In this document: positions 1 through 9,689 of the stretch, in pieces
How the letters are laid out: each line of letters begins with the position of its first letter
Position numbering within the stretch: position 1 is the first letter of the stretch
Assembly: GCF_007746075.1 (NCBI RefSeq)
Contig: NZ_CP036339.1
Coordinates: 3,129,786-3,193,785 of the forward strand
Source: Lacipirellula limnantheis
Lineage (GTDB): Bacteria > Planctomycetota > Planctomycetia > Pirellulales > Lacipirellulaceae
Direction: 5' to 3'
DNA: 64,000 bases
Translations under genes and position numbers: made by a program
The notes under the pieces: model-generated
Database searches by the model: none
What the model was told of the DNA's origin: nothing
The model's input: only the letters and a program-made list of their open reading frames with translations

Positions 1-165
1 GAGTCACCAAGAGCCTGCTCTTCAAAACTTTATTCAGCACATTTGCGGAGTGTTCTAGGCATTGGGGCCTATTGTCACGGCTTCGGACTCAATATGTAAT
101 GCGGTCGTCATCAAGTTGCGCCTGCTTGATGAGCCGAGCCGCGGTAGATTGCGAAGGCTATGTGC
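1..165. other. left edge, no gene called
   Basis: The first 165 bases hold no reading frame I can assign. A forward frame from base 3 is open across the segment and could be the tail of an upstream gene, but its translation shows no recognisable motif. The segment also holds the likely Shine-Dalgarno site (GAAGG at 153-157) of the glycosyltransferase that follows. Confidence 0.3.
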
Positions 166-1350
166 ATGGAAGAGTATTCGATAGGGGATAAGTTACTCGA
201 CAGTACCATGGCTGTGACTACCCCCATAAAGATTGCGATTATTATAGACACGGCCACTCTAGGCGGTCCGGGCAAAGGCATCTTGCAGTTTCTGCGTCAT
301 GAGACGTCGGGCAAGTACTCGTACATAGTGTTTAACTTTAAGTACCGATCGCCGCGGAGTACCCAGTTTATCGACATGGCGCGCGATGCCGGTTGCGACT
401 TGCGATTGCTGCCCCAGCGATTCAAATGGGACCCTTCAGCGGTTCTTCATGCCCTGGACATCGTTCGATCCGAAGGCGTTGCGATTGTTCAATCCCATGG
501 TTACAAGGCCCATGCGATCGCTCAGGTCGTTACGCAGACGCTTGGCAAGCCCTGGCTCGCAATGGCTCATGGATGGACCTGCGAGGACTGGAAAGTCCGG
601 ATGTATAATGCGCTTGAGCGACTCATGCTCAGGCGCGCGGATTTTGCAGGAGCGGTATCGCCGCCGTTGTTCCAAGAGTTGCTGTCACTTCGAGGGACGA
701 AGCGACCAACTCGTCTGATTCTCAACGCAATTGATCCTACAGAGATTGGGGGGCAAGAAACCGGTGCAGAAATCAGAGCGAGATACGGAATTTCTGCTTC
801 CGCATGTGTGATTGGAGTGTTCGGACGGCTGAGCCCTGAAAAAGGAGTACTCGACGGACTCGAAGCGTTCGCAGAAGTAGCGACTAGTTCGCAAGCGCGG
901 CTTCAATTAATGATTGTCGGCGATGGGCAGGAGTACGGTGTGATTAAAGCTCGTGTGTGCGAGTTAGGCCTGGATGATCGCGTCACTTTGGCCGGGTATC
1001 AGCAGGAGATGAAAGGGTACTATGAGGCGATTGACTTGCTGATGATTCCGTCATTGAGCGAGGGATTGCCTAACGTCCTGTTGGAAGCGATGTCTTTTGG
1101 AATTCCCGCTGTTAGTACCAGGGTAGGGGCTATTTCGGAAGTCATTCGCGAAGGGGAGAATGGATGGATCGCTGAGCCGGGCGACTATCGCGGCCTCGCT
1201 AGACGAATTGAACAGGCACTTGCGGATGGAAATCAGCTTTCGACGTTTGGCGCTAATGCCAGAAGGTCGTTGCATCCGCGATTTTCACCCCAACGTAGAG
1301 CTAAGGAGTTCGTCTCGATTTACGATGAACTACTGCGATCATCGAACTGA
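166..1350 (+). CDS. glycosyltransferase family 4 (GT-B fold)
   Basis: Likely cytoplasmic enzyme that moves a sugar from a nucleotide-sugar donor to a lipid-linked acceptor during EPS assembly. The N-terminal half has the GT4 start pattern (IAIIIDTATLGGPGKGI). The C-terminal half has the donor-binding signature GVFGRLSPEKG and the E-x7-E type stretch SLSEGLPNVLLEAMSFGIPAV. About 394 residues is normal for the family. ATG 166 is chosen over ATG 160 because GAAGG at 153-157 is then 8 bases upstream. It converges on the amidotransferase gene, with 21 bases between the stop codons. Family assignment is firm; sugar specificity cannot be read. Confidence 0.9.
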   Translation: MEEYSIGDKLLDSTMAVTTPIKIAIIIDTATLGGPGKGILQFLRHETSGKYSYIVFNFKYRSPRSTQFIDMARDAGCDLRLLPQRFKWDPSAVLHALDIVRSEGVAIVQSHGYKAHAIAQVVTQTLGKPWLAMAHGWTCEDWKVRMYNALERLMLRRADFAGAVSPPLFQELLSLRGTKRPTRLILNAIDPTEIGGQETGAEIRARYGISASACVIGVFGRLSPEKGVLDGLEAFAEVATSSQARLQLMIVGDGQEYGVIKARVCELGLDDRVTLAGYQQEMKGYYEAIDLLMIPSLSEGLPNVLLEAMSFGIPAVSTRVGAISEVIREGENGWIAEPGDYRGLARRIEQALADGNQLSTFGANARRSLHPRFSPQRRAKEFVSIYDELLRSSN

Positions 1351-1371
1351 CAATACTGGATACGCGTTCTT

Positions 1372-3264
1372 CTATGAATTGTGAGCACGCAAAAAGCCGT
1401 CAAACATCATTAGGGCCCACAAGAGTGGGCCGTGGTCACGATACCCATTGATATGCTCAGTGGTAAAACGTTTGAGTGATCCATGGTTGAAAATGCGAGA
1501 TTCCAATATATGCGGGCTATCAACGCAATCGAGCAGCCGTTGCTTGAGTGGGCCGCGCAGCCAATTAGCGAGCGGAATTGAAAATCCCTTTTTAGGTCGG
1601 TAGAGCGTCGTATTGGAGAGCCTCGATTCAAATGCTTTCTTAAGAATGAACTTAGGTACTCCATTCCGCAATTTCAGGTGCGATGGCAGTTGAGCGGTCC
1701 ATTCAACAAATTCGTGATCAAGCAGCGGGACACGCACCTCAAGTGAATTCGCCATGCTAGTGCGATCAACTTTAGTCAGTATGTCGCTGGGCAAGTAAAC
1801 TTTCATGTCGAGGTATTGCGCCAAGCTGAGTGGATCCCTAACAGGTGCATCGATCGCATGACGACGCATTACTTCCGTAGCATCGTAGCCTTGAAGCTCA
1901 GATTTGAAGGATGTCGTGAACAATTGGCTTCGGACTTCGGGGCTCGCAATCATTCGTCCTCGCGCAAAACTTTCAACTTCATCAAGAGCAAGAGTTTGAA
2001 AAGTCGTTCGTGCTCGAAGATAGCTGGGTGCCTGATACAAAGGCGGGTAAATGCGTGCAAGGTTGCCAAAAAGGGCCCGACGGAAAGATTTAGGCATCAG
2101 CGCGCGTAAGCGTTGCTTATTGCGGTGTAGCCGATGGTCGCGGTAGCCAGCAAAGTTCTCGTCCCCACCATCGCCCGAGAGGGCGACAGTAACCCATTGC
2201 CTTGTTATTTCGCAGAGCCGAAAAGTTGGAATTGCTGAACTATCGGCAAAAGGTTCGTCGAAAATGCTCGCGAGTCGGTCCAATAGGCTCAGGTCTTCTG
2301 GCTCAACCTGTCGCACGTGATGGATCGTTTTGTAGCGATTGGCGACTTCCTCGGCATATTGGGCTTCGTTGAACTCAGGTGTACCAAATGAAATCGAACA
2401 CGTCGTCGGTTTGGCGTCGTGTAACTCTGCCATAAGGGCAACTACTGCGGAAGAATCAACTCCGCCCGATAGGAATGCCCCGAGCGGTACATCGGAGACA
2501 AGGTGTGAGCTGACAGCTTCGCGTAGCCGGTCAACCAATTCCTCAGCAATCGACGCTACATTAAGTTCAGCGGAGCATGTGCCGAATTGGGCATCCCAGT
2601 ATTTGACCGGCTGAGAGTCTGCTCTTGATTTGGAAATTCGTAGGTGATGAGCCGGCGGAAGTTTACGTACTTGGCTATATATGCTGTGGGGGTCAGGAAC
2701 GAAGCCATACGCGAAGTAGTCCTCGACGGCTGGCCAGCTAATGTCTGAGCGAAAATGGGGATGTTTTCGAAGTGATTTTAACTCCGATGCAAATGCGAAC
2801 ACATCGGGAGATAGCCAACCATAGTAGAGGGGCTTTATGCCAAGTCGATCTCGCGCGAGAAAGAGAGTTTCACTTTTTGAATCCCACAATGCAAATGCGA
2901 ACATACCGCGAAAGCGCTGAACACACTCATCCCCCCATTGTTCCCATGAGTGGACGATAACCTCTGTATCCGTCGAAGTTGAAAATCGATGACCGTAACC
3001 TTCGAGTTCGGCACGGAGCTTGTGGAAATTGTAGATTTCTCCATTAAAAACGACGCATACAGTTCCAAATTCGTTGTAAATGGGCTGTTTGCCAGCTGCC
3101 AAATCTATAATCGCGAGGCGCCTGTGAGCGAGGCCGAGCCCATTGTCGATGTGATATCCAGAGTCATCAGGGCCGCGGTGTACTAATGCGTCACTCATCG
3201 CACAAAGAATTCTTTGATCAATAGGCATACCCGATATGTTGAAAATCCCGGCGATACCACACAT
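1372..3264 (-). CDS. asnB: asparagine synthase-type amidotransferase (exosortase/EPS-associated type)
   Basis: Class II glutamine amidotransferase of 630 residues. Cys2 in MCGIAGIF is the glutaminase nucleophile, RLAIIDL and NGEIYNF are glutaminase motifs, and LSGGVDSSA near residue 264 is the ATP-pyrophosphatase loop. Length and sequence resemble the exosortase-system amidotransferase 1 family that sits in EPS loci of PEP-CTERM bacteria. The known reaction is glutamine- and ATP-dependent transfer of ammonia to a carboxylate. In this locus the acceptor may be a sugar carboxylate rather than aspartate, as with the WbpS-type enzymes of O-antigen synthesis; that is inference. It is the only minus-strand gene among the first EPS genes and diverges from the GT2 gene. 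Confidence 0.9.
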   Translation of the reverse strand: MCGIAGIFNISGMPIDQRILCAMSDALVHRGPDDSGYHIDNGLGLAHRRLAIIDLAAGKQPIYNEFGTVCVVFNGEIYNFHKLRAELEGYGHRFSTSTDTEVIVHSWEQWGDECVQRFRGMFAFALWDSKSETLFLARDRLGIKPLYYGWLSPDVFAFASELKSLRKHPHFRSDISWPAVEDYFAYGFVPDPHSIYSQVRKLPPAHHLRISKSRADSQPVKYWDAQFGTCSAELNVASIAEELVDRLREAVSSHLVSDVPLGAFLSGGVDSSAVVALMAELHDAKPTTCSISFGTPEFNEAQYAEEVANRYKTIHHVRQVEPEDLSLLDRLASIFDEPFADSSAIPTFRLCEITRQWVTVALSGDGGDENFAGYRDHRLHRNKQRLRALMPKSFRRALFGNLARIYPPLYQAPSYLRARTTFQTLALDEVESFARGRMIASPEVRSQLFTTSFKSELQGYDATEVMRRHAIDAPVRDPLSLAQYLDMKVYLPSDILTKVDRTSMANSLEVRVPLLDHEFVEWTAQLPSHLKLRNGVPKFILKKAFESRLSNTTLYRPKKGFSIPLANWLRGPLKQRLLDCVDSPHILESRIFNHGSLKRFTTEHINGYRDHGPLLWALMMFDGFLRAHNS

Positions 3265-3455
3265 ACCGAAGTACCAAATGACTGATTGAATGAGAGATTG
3301 CTACGATGTGCGGGGAAAAGTTAGGCGTAAGTTAAAGTCCTGAATGACTGCATCCAAAATGATGGCGAGATGAATACGCCCCGTCTATGTGTGAAGGTGC
3401 CTTGCCATCCTTGCTTAATCATCTTGTCAATGCAACTACTAGGTAGAGGCGTCGT

Positions 3456-4628
3456 TTGTCTACGATATTCTGGCTGAGCGTTACTGCTGTGGCTTATACG
3501 TATATCGTATACCCAGCCGCTATTTATTTCTGCGCAAGATTGGCAGCGAAACCTCATAATTGTGACGGTACCGCGTGTGCTGGCGTGAGTGTGCTTATCG
3601 CCGGACACCAAGAACGAGAGAAAATACTTGAAAAGCTTGTGTGTCTTTGTAAGCAACTAAGCGACTCGAAGATGCGTGGCGAAATAATAGTAGTACTTGA
3701 TGGTATTGGTTCGTCGCCGAGTGGGATCGGCGAGTACCTAAATAAAAAGGTTACAGATGAGCGAATTAAAATCATAAATTTGTCGTGCAATATTGGAAAG
3801 GCCGCAGCTATTTCCACCGGTGCAGCTGAGGCAAAGTATGACGTGTTGGTATTGTCGGACATACGCCAGAGATGGAGGCCGGATGCCTTGTCTCTGCTCG
3901 TCGAGAGCTTTCGTGATGCGAATGTAGGGGCTGTTAGTGGTGAGTTAGTTCTTGAGAGCCAAGAGGGTATTGCTGGCGGAGTTGGCTTGTACTGGAAATA
4001 CGAAAGATGGCTGCGGCATCAAGAATCTCTATACGATTCCGTGACGGGGGTGACTGGAGCGATATGCGCGGTACGAAGTGAGCTATTCGAGCCGGTTCCA
4101 GCCGGGACCATACTGGACGACGTTTACTGGCCGTTGAAGGTCGTCATGAAGGGATTTCGCGTACTTCACCTACCTGACGCCATTGCCTATGACCGCTTGC
4201 CGTCGCATGCGAAGGACGAATTTCGACGTAAAGTCCGCACTCTGTGCGGCAACTTTCAGCTTATGACACTGTTGCCCGAAGCCGTGTATCCGTGGAGGAA
4301 CCGGCTGTGGTGGCAGTTTATTTCTCATAAATTGCTTCGGCTTGTGGCTCCCTGGGCGCTACTTGGGATTCTTGCGTCCAGTGCCTTAATTGACGGTCCG
4401 TTTTATCGATGGGCTTTCTGGGCGCAAGCGGCCGTGTATGGCATCACGCTCATTATGATGCTAAGCGGACAAGCAAAACGAGTTCGTCTGATTGCTGCGG
4501 CCGCCGCATTTTTGCTACTCAACTTCGCGGCCTGGGTCGCATTTTGGGTGTGGATTTCCGGACGAGAAGCGAATGCCTGGAAATCCGTCAACTATAATGA
4601 TCTCGCTGGAGATCGGCCGAAGAATTGA
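3456..4628 (+). CDS. glycosyltransferase family 2, membrane-bound
   Basis: Likely inner-membrane processive or polyprenyl-linked GT-A glycosyltransferase, 390 residues. A short N-terminal hydrophobic segment is followed by a GT2 core: VSVLIAGHQE, IIVVLDG, the DxD-like LSDIRQRW, the acceptor-side TGAICAVRSELF and LDDVYWPLKVV, and an RRKVRTLCGNF motif equivalent to the Q/RxxRW box. Two or more C-terminal membrane helices lie around residues 285-370. The layout matches poly-N-acetylglucosamine synthase-like enzymes. The start is TTG, with GAGG at 3446-3449 placed correctly. The stop codon overlaps the TTG start of the next gene, which suggests translational coupling. Confidence 0.88.
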   Translation: MSTIFWLSVTAVAYTYIVYPAAIYFCARLAAKPHNCDGTACAGVSVLIAGHQEREKILEKLVCLCKQLSDSKMRGEIIVVLDGIGSSPSGIGEYLNKKVTDERIKIINLSCNIGKAAAISTGAAEAKYDVLVLSDIRQRWRPDALSLLVESFRDANVGAVSGELVLESQEGIAGGVGLYWKYERWLRHQESLYDSVTGVTGAICAVRSELFEPVPAGTILDDVYWPLKVVMKGFRVLHLPDAIAYDRLPSHAKDEFRRKVRTLCGNFQLMTLLPEAVYPWRNRLWWQFISHKLLRLVAPWALLGILASSALIDGPFYRWAFWAQAAVYGITLIMMLSGQAKRVRLIAAAAAFLLLNFAAWVAFWVWISGREANAWKSVNYNDLAGDRPKN

Positions 4629-5842
4629 GGGTTAAATTGGGAATCGCAACATTGCCACGATTCATTAGACTGATTTGGCGCTTAGGGTGTGCCTTCGCCG
4701 TACTGGTAACTCTTACGTTACGTGCGGATGCAGATGCTCCGCCGAATCTTGATCTGTGGGAGTTAAAAATGGTTCGCTTTGGGCACAAGTGGGGGAAATT
4801 CTTAGATCCTGCCTCAGGGCGGAGTTTCGACGAGCGACTTGGTGCGCAGTACTACGACGCTGAGTGGGTTTTCTATCAGATAGCAGACTACACCGGCGAC
4901 AAGGAGCCTTGGTACACGTATGCCAACCATGCGGAGAAAGTTTACCGCGATGAGTACTTGGCGACCAACAAGTTTGGGGCGCAAGGATTTCGACGGTTTG
5001 CACAAGGGCTATACGAAGATTTGCGGAAAGGCGGTGATACAACTTTAGAGCACCTCGAGCTGATACGCGAAAAGCCAGCATACTCGCAAATCGAAGGGCT
5101 AACTCGTGGGCCAACCAAACGGTCAGGATTCTCAGAGGCACTGTCACGCGAGGTAGCCTATGCCCTGGAATCAAATGTCATCGCTGAGAAGGCAGGGCTA
5201 CCCCGTGCAGTCGAGGAGGACGGCAAGCCTAGGGCGCAGTGGCTCTTGGAAATGGTCGAAAATCACTTGTGGGAGTGGCGTACCCAAGATTTTGAGGGCT
5301 CGTCGCAGGGGCGAGTCGCGCCCTTCATGATGGGCCTCTCGGGATACGCACTTGCAGAGTACCAAGACTGGGAAGTGGCGAACGGGCGCGATCCGAATAG
5401 CCTCTGGCCAAAGCGTCATTGGCCCTCCATAGATGCTGCCTTATTGGACGTATTCGCTTGGTTACACGATGAAGCCACAGTAATCCCGGGTGAGGCGCTG
5501 GCAGGGGAAAGAATGTGGGTCCCTCTTGAGCGACTAGGGCACGGCACCTTCAGGCTCATGGACCGAACTCTTTCGGGCTCGGGTTCACCAACCCCGGCGC
5601 CCGACCTGAATCAGTTAATCGCCCCTACATATTTTTGGCTTTATAAAGAGACGGGCGACCAAAAGTTCAGATCGATTGGTGATGATTTATTCGCCGCAGG
5701 AGCAAGGTACGGTTCTGCTGAGTGGAGCGGGAAGCACTTCAACCAACAGTATCGACTCTCATTTCGATCGCTTAAATGGAGGGAGGAGGGGAATCAAATT
5801 AAACCGACCGAACGTGCTCCAACGAACCAATCGATTAAATAA
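4625..5842 (+). CDS. secreted protein of unknown family, putative alpha/alpha-toroid carbohydrate-active enzyme
   Basis: 405 residues beginning at TTG 4625 inside the stop codon of the GT2 gene (TTGA overlap). Residues 1-30 form a signal peptide (basic start, hydrophobic AFAVLVTLTL, Ala-x-Ala end). The rest is helix-rich with repeated Trp/Tyr motifs such as QYYDAEWVFYQIADYTGD, SREVAYALE, APDLNQLIAPTYFWLYKETG and KHFNQQYRLSF. These motifs recur in the protein at 7444-9165, so the two are paralogues. The pattern recalls (alpha/alpha)n barrels of glycosidases and polysaccharide lyases, but I recognise no named family and cannot point to catalytic residues. Its place inside the EPS operon suggests it acts on the polymer in the periplasm or outside. 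Confidence 0.7.
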   Translation: MRVKLGIATLPRFIRLIWRLGCAFAVLVTLTLRADADAPPNLDLWELKMVRFGHKWGKFLDPASGRSFDERLGAQYYDAEWVFYQIADYTGDKEPWYTYANHAEKVYRDEYLATNKFGAQGFRRFAQGLYEDLRKGGDTTLEHLELIREKPAYSQIEGLTRGPTKRSGFSEALSREVAYALESNVIAEKAGLPRAVEEDGKPRAQWLLEMVENHLWEWRTQDFEGSSQGRVAPFMMGLSGYALAEYQDWEVANGRDPNSLWPKRHWPSIDAALLDVFAWLHDEATVIPGEALAGERMWVPLERLGHGTFRLMDRTLSGSGSPTPAPDLNQLIAPTYFWLYKETGDQKFRSIGDDLFAAGARYGSAEWSGKHFNQQYRLSFRSLKWREEGNQIKPTERAPTNQSIK

Positions 5843-5859
5843 GGTCAAGTAAAGGAAAA

Positions 5860-6609
5860 ATGGAATTGTCAACTACTCCGAAAGTCGAACCTGACCAAGT
5901 TCGGTGCGCCATTAGATTTCGATCTGGCGAGTGGAGAGCCACAATTTTTCGTGATCTAGTTGTTAATGAGATCAGGCGTGCGGGCCACACCGCTTCAGTA
6001 TTAGATATTGGTTGCGGTCATGGGTTCGATGGCGATAAGGAACTGCAAGATCAAATAGGGCGAGAAGCATGCCAGTTTATTGGCGTCGAGCCAGATCCCG
6101 ATATCGAGGTTAATGGTCGTTTCGGAGTCGTACATCGTCATATACTGGAAGAATCGCCAATCCGTGCGGAATCTATCGATGTCGCCTACGCAACGATGGT
6201 GTTGGAGCACTTGAGTCGCCCAGCAGTATTCTTCGACACTGTAGAACGAATACTACGACCGGGCGGGGTATTCTGGGGATTTACCGTGGACCGCAGGCAT
6301 TATTTTTGTGCTGGATCACGTTTTCTCGAATCGATTCAGCTAAAGGATGCATATCTAAACTGGTTTGGTGGGAGGCGGGGAGTAGAAAGGTACGAAAATT
6401 ATCCAACGTACTATCGATGCAATTCACCTAGTCAACTTGCAGGCCTGACCCGGAAATTCTCAAGTGTATCAGTCTTTTCCTTGTCCCGTCCGGGGCAAAT
6501 TCAATCTTATGTGCCCCGGCCATTTCGTCCACTGATTAATGTGCTGGACTGGATAACGGACCTATGCGAACTGCCAGGACACGTCCTTGTTCTACGGTGT
6601 CAAAAGTAA
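5860..6609 (+). CDS. SAM-dependent methyltransferase, class I
   Basis: Likely cytoplasmic small-molecule or sugar methyltransferase of 249 residues. Motif I is VLDIGCGHGFDG near residue 48, the acidic end of strand two is IGVEPDPD, and the post-motif pattern VAYATMVLEHLSRPAVFF followed by LRPGG is typical of Methyltransf_11/31 families. AAAGGA lies immediately before ATG 5860. It sits 17 bases after the preceding secreted protein gene and on the same strand, so it is probably in one transcript with the GT2 gene. The methyl acceptor is unknown; a glycan sugar is the natural guess from context. Confidence 0.85.
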   Translation: MELSTTPKVEPDQVRCAIRFRSGEWRATIFRDLVVNEIRRAGHTASVLDIGCGHGFDGDKELQDQIGREACQFIGVEPDPDIEVNGRFGVVHRHILEESPIRAESIDVAYATMVLEHLSRPAVFFDTVERILRPGGVFWGFTVDRRHYFCAGSRFLESIQLKDAYLNWFGGRRGVERYENYPTYYRCNSPSQLAGLTRKFSSVSVFSLSRPGQIQSYVPRPFRPLINVLDWITDLCELPGHVLVLRCQK

Positions 6610-6711
6610 CGTTTTGCCCACAGTGATTCATTCGTGACTAATCTGTTGCGAACCTCTGCAATAGACAAGTGTTGACAAAGCTAAGGCCGATAAATGCGGT
6701 TGGCGTGATGC

Positions 6712-7485
6712 ATGGCGATGACGTCGTTCCTAATCTTCATAGTCGCGGCGCAAATCCAGGCGCTACGAGGCACTCGTCGATACGGATATTTGCAGGCATT
6801 AGGACTAGTCTCAGTGATTTCTCTATGGGCGGCGAGCACGCCGCTCATGGGCAATTTGATGCTGACTTGTCTGGAGGGGTATTCCAAGCCACTTCTCAGT
6901 TGTCCAGAAAACTGCGATACGATCGTGGTCTTAGCGGGCTCGATATTGCCCAAAGTACCTGGAGAACCCTTGGAGCAGTTAGGTGACTCGTCGTTGAGGC
7001 GTTGCCTCGAAGCAGCACGCTTGTATAAGCAGAACAGTCGACTTACTATCATCGTCTCCGGTGGTCGCGAGTCTGGTAGCAGTCACGCAGTGACACTGGC
7101 GCAACTCATGGCCACGTTTCTCGCGGAATGTGGCGTCAAAGTGGTGGACATTGTGCAGGAAACCGAATCGACTAACACACTCGAAAACAGTACCGAGACA
7201 GCTCGGCTGCTCGAGGCAAGTGGCACTGACCACATAGTACTGGTAACCGATGCGGCCCATATGCGGAGAGCTGCAAGGTGCTTCGAGCGGCGGGGCATTC
7301 GCGTGACGCTCGCGTCCTGCAATTACCAAGGGGCCTGGCCACCTGAGTCTTGGCGTTGGATCGTGCCTTCCCCTAGCGGGCTCCTGAAAACCCAATACGC
7401 CTGTCACGAGCTACTTGGAGCAATATGGTACTGGTTCATCGATTCACCCCAATCCATGCCAGATCACGCGATCGCGACTCAGTAA
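6712..7485 (+). CDS. YdcF/SanA/ElyC-family (DUF218) membrane protein
   Basis: 257 residues with an N-terminal hydrophobic segment and a DUF218 domain. Diagnostic pieces are DTIVVLAGS, IIVSGGRESGSSHA, ETESTNTLENSTETARLL and HIVLVTDAAHMRRAARCFER. E. coli members (ElyC, SanA, YdcF) are linked to envelope and lipid-carrier homeostasis, and homologues are common in EPS and exosortase loci. A stop codon at 6706-6708 restricts the start to ATG 6712 or ATG 6718; no good Shine-Dalgarno site is seen. Its 3' end overlaps the 3' end of the convergent gene at 7444-9165 by 42 bases. Confidence 0.85.
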   Translation: MAMTSFLIFIVAAQIQALRGTRRYGYLQALGLVSVISLWAASTPLMGNLMLTCLEGYSKPLLSCPENCDTIVVLAGSILPKVPGEPLEQLGDSSLRRCLEAARLYKQNSRLTIIVSGGRESGSSHAVTLAQLMATFLAECGVKVVDIVQETESTNTLENSTETARLLEASGTDHIVLVTDAAHMRRAARCFERRGIRVTLASCNYQGAWPPESWRWIVPSPSGLLKTQYACHELLGAIWYWFIDSPQSMPDHAIATQ

Positions 7486-9165
7486 AAAGTCGGCTAATTC
7501 GGACCATTCGTGATCAGTGGCTGAATGAGTCTTCCCCGTTGCTAAAGAGTTTCCGTTCCGAAAATAATCCGACGGCTCCGAAGTTGCCACTTGCCCCTGT
7601 TTCGAATCCGACACCGTTTGGTTGCCTGGCTCGACGGAAAGCGAATCCTCGAGTGGATAATCCTCCTGCAGCCCTACGTCAGATTCGGTGACGAACGAAT
7701 CGTAGATTGGCGCAAAAACAAAGTTCAGATCGCCATTCGTACTCGCGCGGAGCTGTGTCATGCCACTTTGTGGCATCCTGACTTGTGACGCATGCTGAGA
7801 TAGTCTCATCGCGATGAAATCAAAGCTAACGCGATAGTTTTGGTTGAATTGCTTTGCTCCACTGAGCCACGCTCCTGTCACACCACCCGAAAAGATTTGA
7901 TCGCCCTGAGTCCGATACTTGGCCTCGCCCGTCTTGTGGTATAGCCATTCATAAACTGGGGCTATCAGCAAATTAAGGTCCGGAGCGGCCACAGAAGTGT
8001 CATTAGCCCGGTAGTAGAACGCGTCTTTGTCCGGCTGCCATGCATTTTGCCAGGTCCAATCGGCACCCATTGCCAACTTTTCTATGATTCGGGGGTCTTG
8101 ATCGATTCGTTCGTAGTACTGCATAAGTGCATCCGCAGTTAATGCAAACATAAATGGGGCATAGTCAGGATCCGACTCCTGAATGAACCACTGGTCAAGG
8201 TGTCCCAATGCTTGCTCAGATAAGGCGTCGAGCCTCGCGCGCCGTGGAGCTCCCACTCGCTCAGCGTCAAGGTAACTCATCATCGCATATGCGACTTCTC
8301 GACTAAAATCGCAATTGTCGGTCCATGGCAGTGGAGCTGAGTCAGCGGCGTACGAGGCATTGGTGGACAACAGTATCACTGCATCGCGTGAAGCAATGTT
8401 GCCCGTTCGCTCGTAGTCCATCGCTAGGCCGCGTGTAAAATTCCAATATCCGGGCACGACTCCGCCTCTTGGAACTGCATAGCGGTCTCGGTAAACTGAA
8501 ATGGCTGCTTCGGCGTAAGTGTTCCAAGTAGCGTCCCCCGTATAGTCGGCAATCTGATAGAAAACTCGTGCCGCATCGTAATAAGTGCTCGCAAGTGGTG
8601 GATCGAGGGCAATGTCATTTTGATGAGCAATCAGCCATTCTCCATGCTGCCGCCCAAACGTGAGCATGTCTTGAACCCACCGCTCGTAATCTGGGAGCGG
8701 CGTTGGTCCGACAACAGTGACTGTCAAGCTAGCTGAACTAGTCATCCCGTTGTTCGTCGCAGCTATTGACAGCTCGTACGTTCCCGCCTGATCAAAGTTG
8801 ACAGACGTACTCACTCCGGACGCACTCCCAAAGCTTGCATTGCCGGGGCCAGACACCTTACTCCACGTCAGCGACAAATTGATATTTGCGTCGACGATGA
8901 CCTCGCCTGTAAGCAATAACGAATCCGATATTGCTACAACTTTATTGGGTCCTGCGAACACCATTGGGAGCCAGGCAAAATTGGCCAGTCCCTGATCGGC
9001 TTGTTCTCCCAAGAGGGGAGCGGCGCTATTCGACTCGATGGGAGGCAGGTCGGGGGATGACGGGGCCAACGGATTGACCGAAAAGAGTTGCCGCGGTTCG
9101 AGCAACTCAAATTGAAAGCGAGCGCCCCTCGTGGTTTTCTGCTTATCTGAGAACGACCTAGACAT
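7444..9165 (-). CDS. LEPR-XLL secreted protein with Ig/PKD-like domain and alpha/alpha-toroid-like domain
   Basis: 573 residues from an ATG with AAGGAA 5-6 bases upstream; the longer frame to 9255 has no such signal. An LEPR-type motif (ELLEPRQLFS) lies near residue 22, as in many planctomycete surface proteins. A PKD/REJ-like beta domain follows (VFAGPNKVVAIS to SLTVTVVG), then a helix-rich domain of about 300 residues that parallels the protein at 4625-5842: TYYDAARVFYQIADYTGD, SREVAYAMM, APDLNLLIAPVYEWLYHKTG, KQFNQNYRVSF. The C-terminal 110 residues look disordered. Probably an exported partner of the EPS machinery; the enzymatic activity is unknown. Confidence 0.75.
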   Translation of the reverse strand: MSRSFSDKQKTTRGARFQFELLEPRQLFSVNPLAPSSPDLPPIESNSAAPLLGEQADQGLANFAWLPMVFAGPNKVVAISDSLLLTGEVIVDANINLSLTWSKVSGPGNASFGSASGVSTSVNFDQAGTYELSIAATNNGMTSSASLTVTVVGPTPLPDYERWVQDMLTFGRQHGEWLIAHQNDIALDPPLASTYYDAARVFYQIADYTGDATWNTYAEAAISVYRDRYAVPRGGVVPGYWNFTRGLAMDYERTGNIASRDAVILLSTNASYAADSAPLPWTDNCDFSREVAYAMMSYLDAERVGAPRRARLDALSEQALGHLDQWFIQESDPDYAPFMFALTADALMQYYERIDQDPRIIEKLAMGADWTWQNAWQPDKDAFYYRANDTSVAAPDLNLLIAPVYEWLYHKTGEAKYRTQGDQIFSGGVTGAWLSGAKQFNQNYRVSFDFIAMRLSQHASQVRMPQSGMTQLRASTNGDLNFVFAPIYDSFVTESDVGLQEDYPLEDSLSVEPGNQTVSDSKQGQVATSEPSDYFRNGNSLATGKTHSATDHEWSELADFLLSRDRVIWHGLG

Positions 9166-9689
9166 GTCAAATTCCTTGCCAACGCCATTGACGACATCTG
9201 CAGCTGCTCTAAGGTGCGCAATAGCGTGGCAGCCCGTATCTGCGACAACGAGCAAGATAAGTGAAAGATGAAGAGTTTATGGACGAGTACGGCGTCCTGA
9301 ACCTTTGGAACCAGCCGTAGCTATTTCAAACGTAGCATACCGTTCCGCTTGCATTCGAAGTCGACTGGATGTGGAACCTCGGAAAATCGACGTCAACCTC
9401 GCAATCCATCTCGCCGTCATAAGATGGCCGACCGAGTACGACCAAGCAAGTGGCCCGACAACACCCGATTGAGCAGCGTCGATAGGCTGCTTACCAGCTT
9501 TATTCGATCTTGGCAGTTTGGCTTCCGCAAGCGGCGCTTGCGGGCCTGTGATGTGTCCTTCCTAAGTCGAATCTGAAACTAGCCTTGGTGGCAGGCCGAA
9601 CCTGCCCGCAACAAAATTTAGCAATTGGGAACATCCCGCCAGACGCGCCGCCCAAGTCGAAAGTGTAGCCGCCAAGTACCGCCAAAGAG
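9166..9689. other. intergenic region with a short palindrome
   Basis: No gene is supported in these 524 bases. They separate the LEPR-type gene from the end of the GH30-like gene. A near-perfect palindrome at 9525-9543 (two 9-base arms around one base) could form a hairpin downstream of the GH30-like gene, but no T-run follows, so I do not call it a terminator. Confidence 0.4.
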
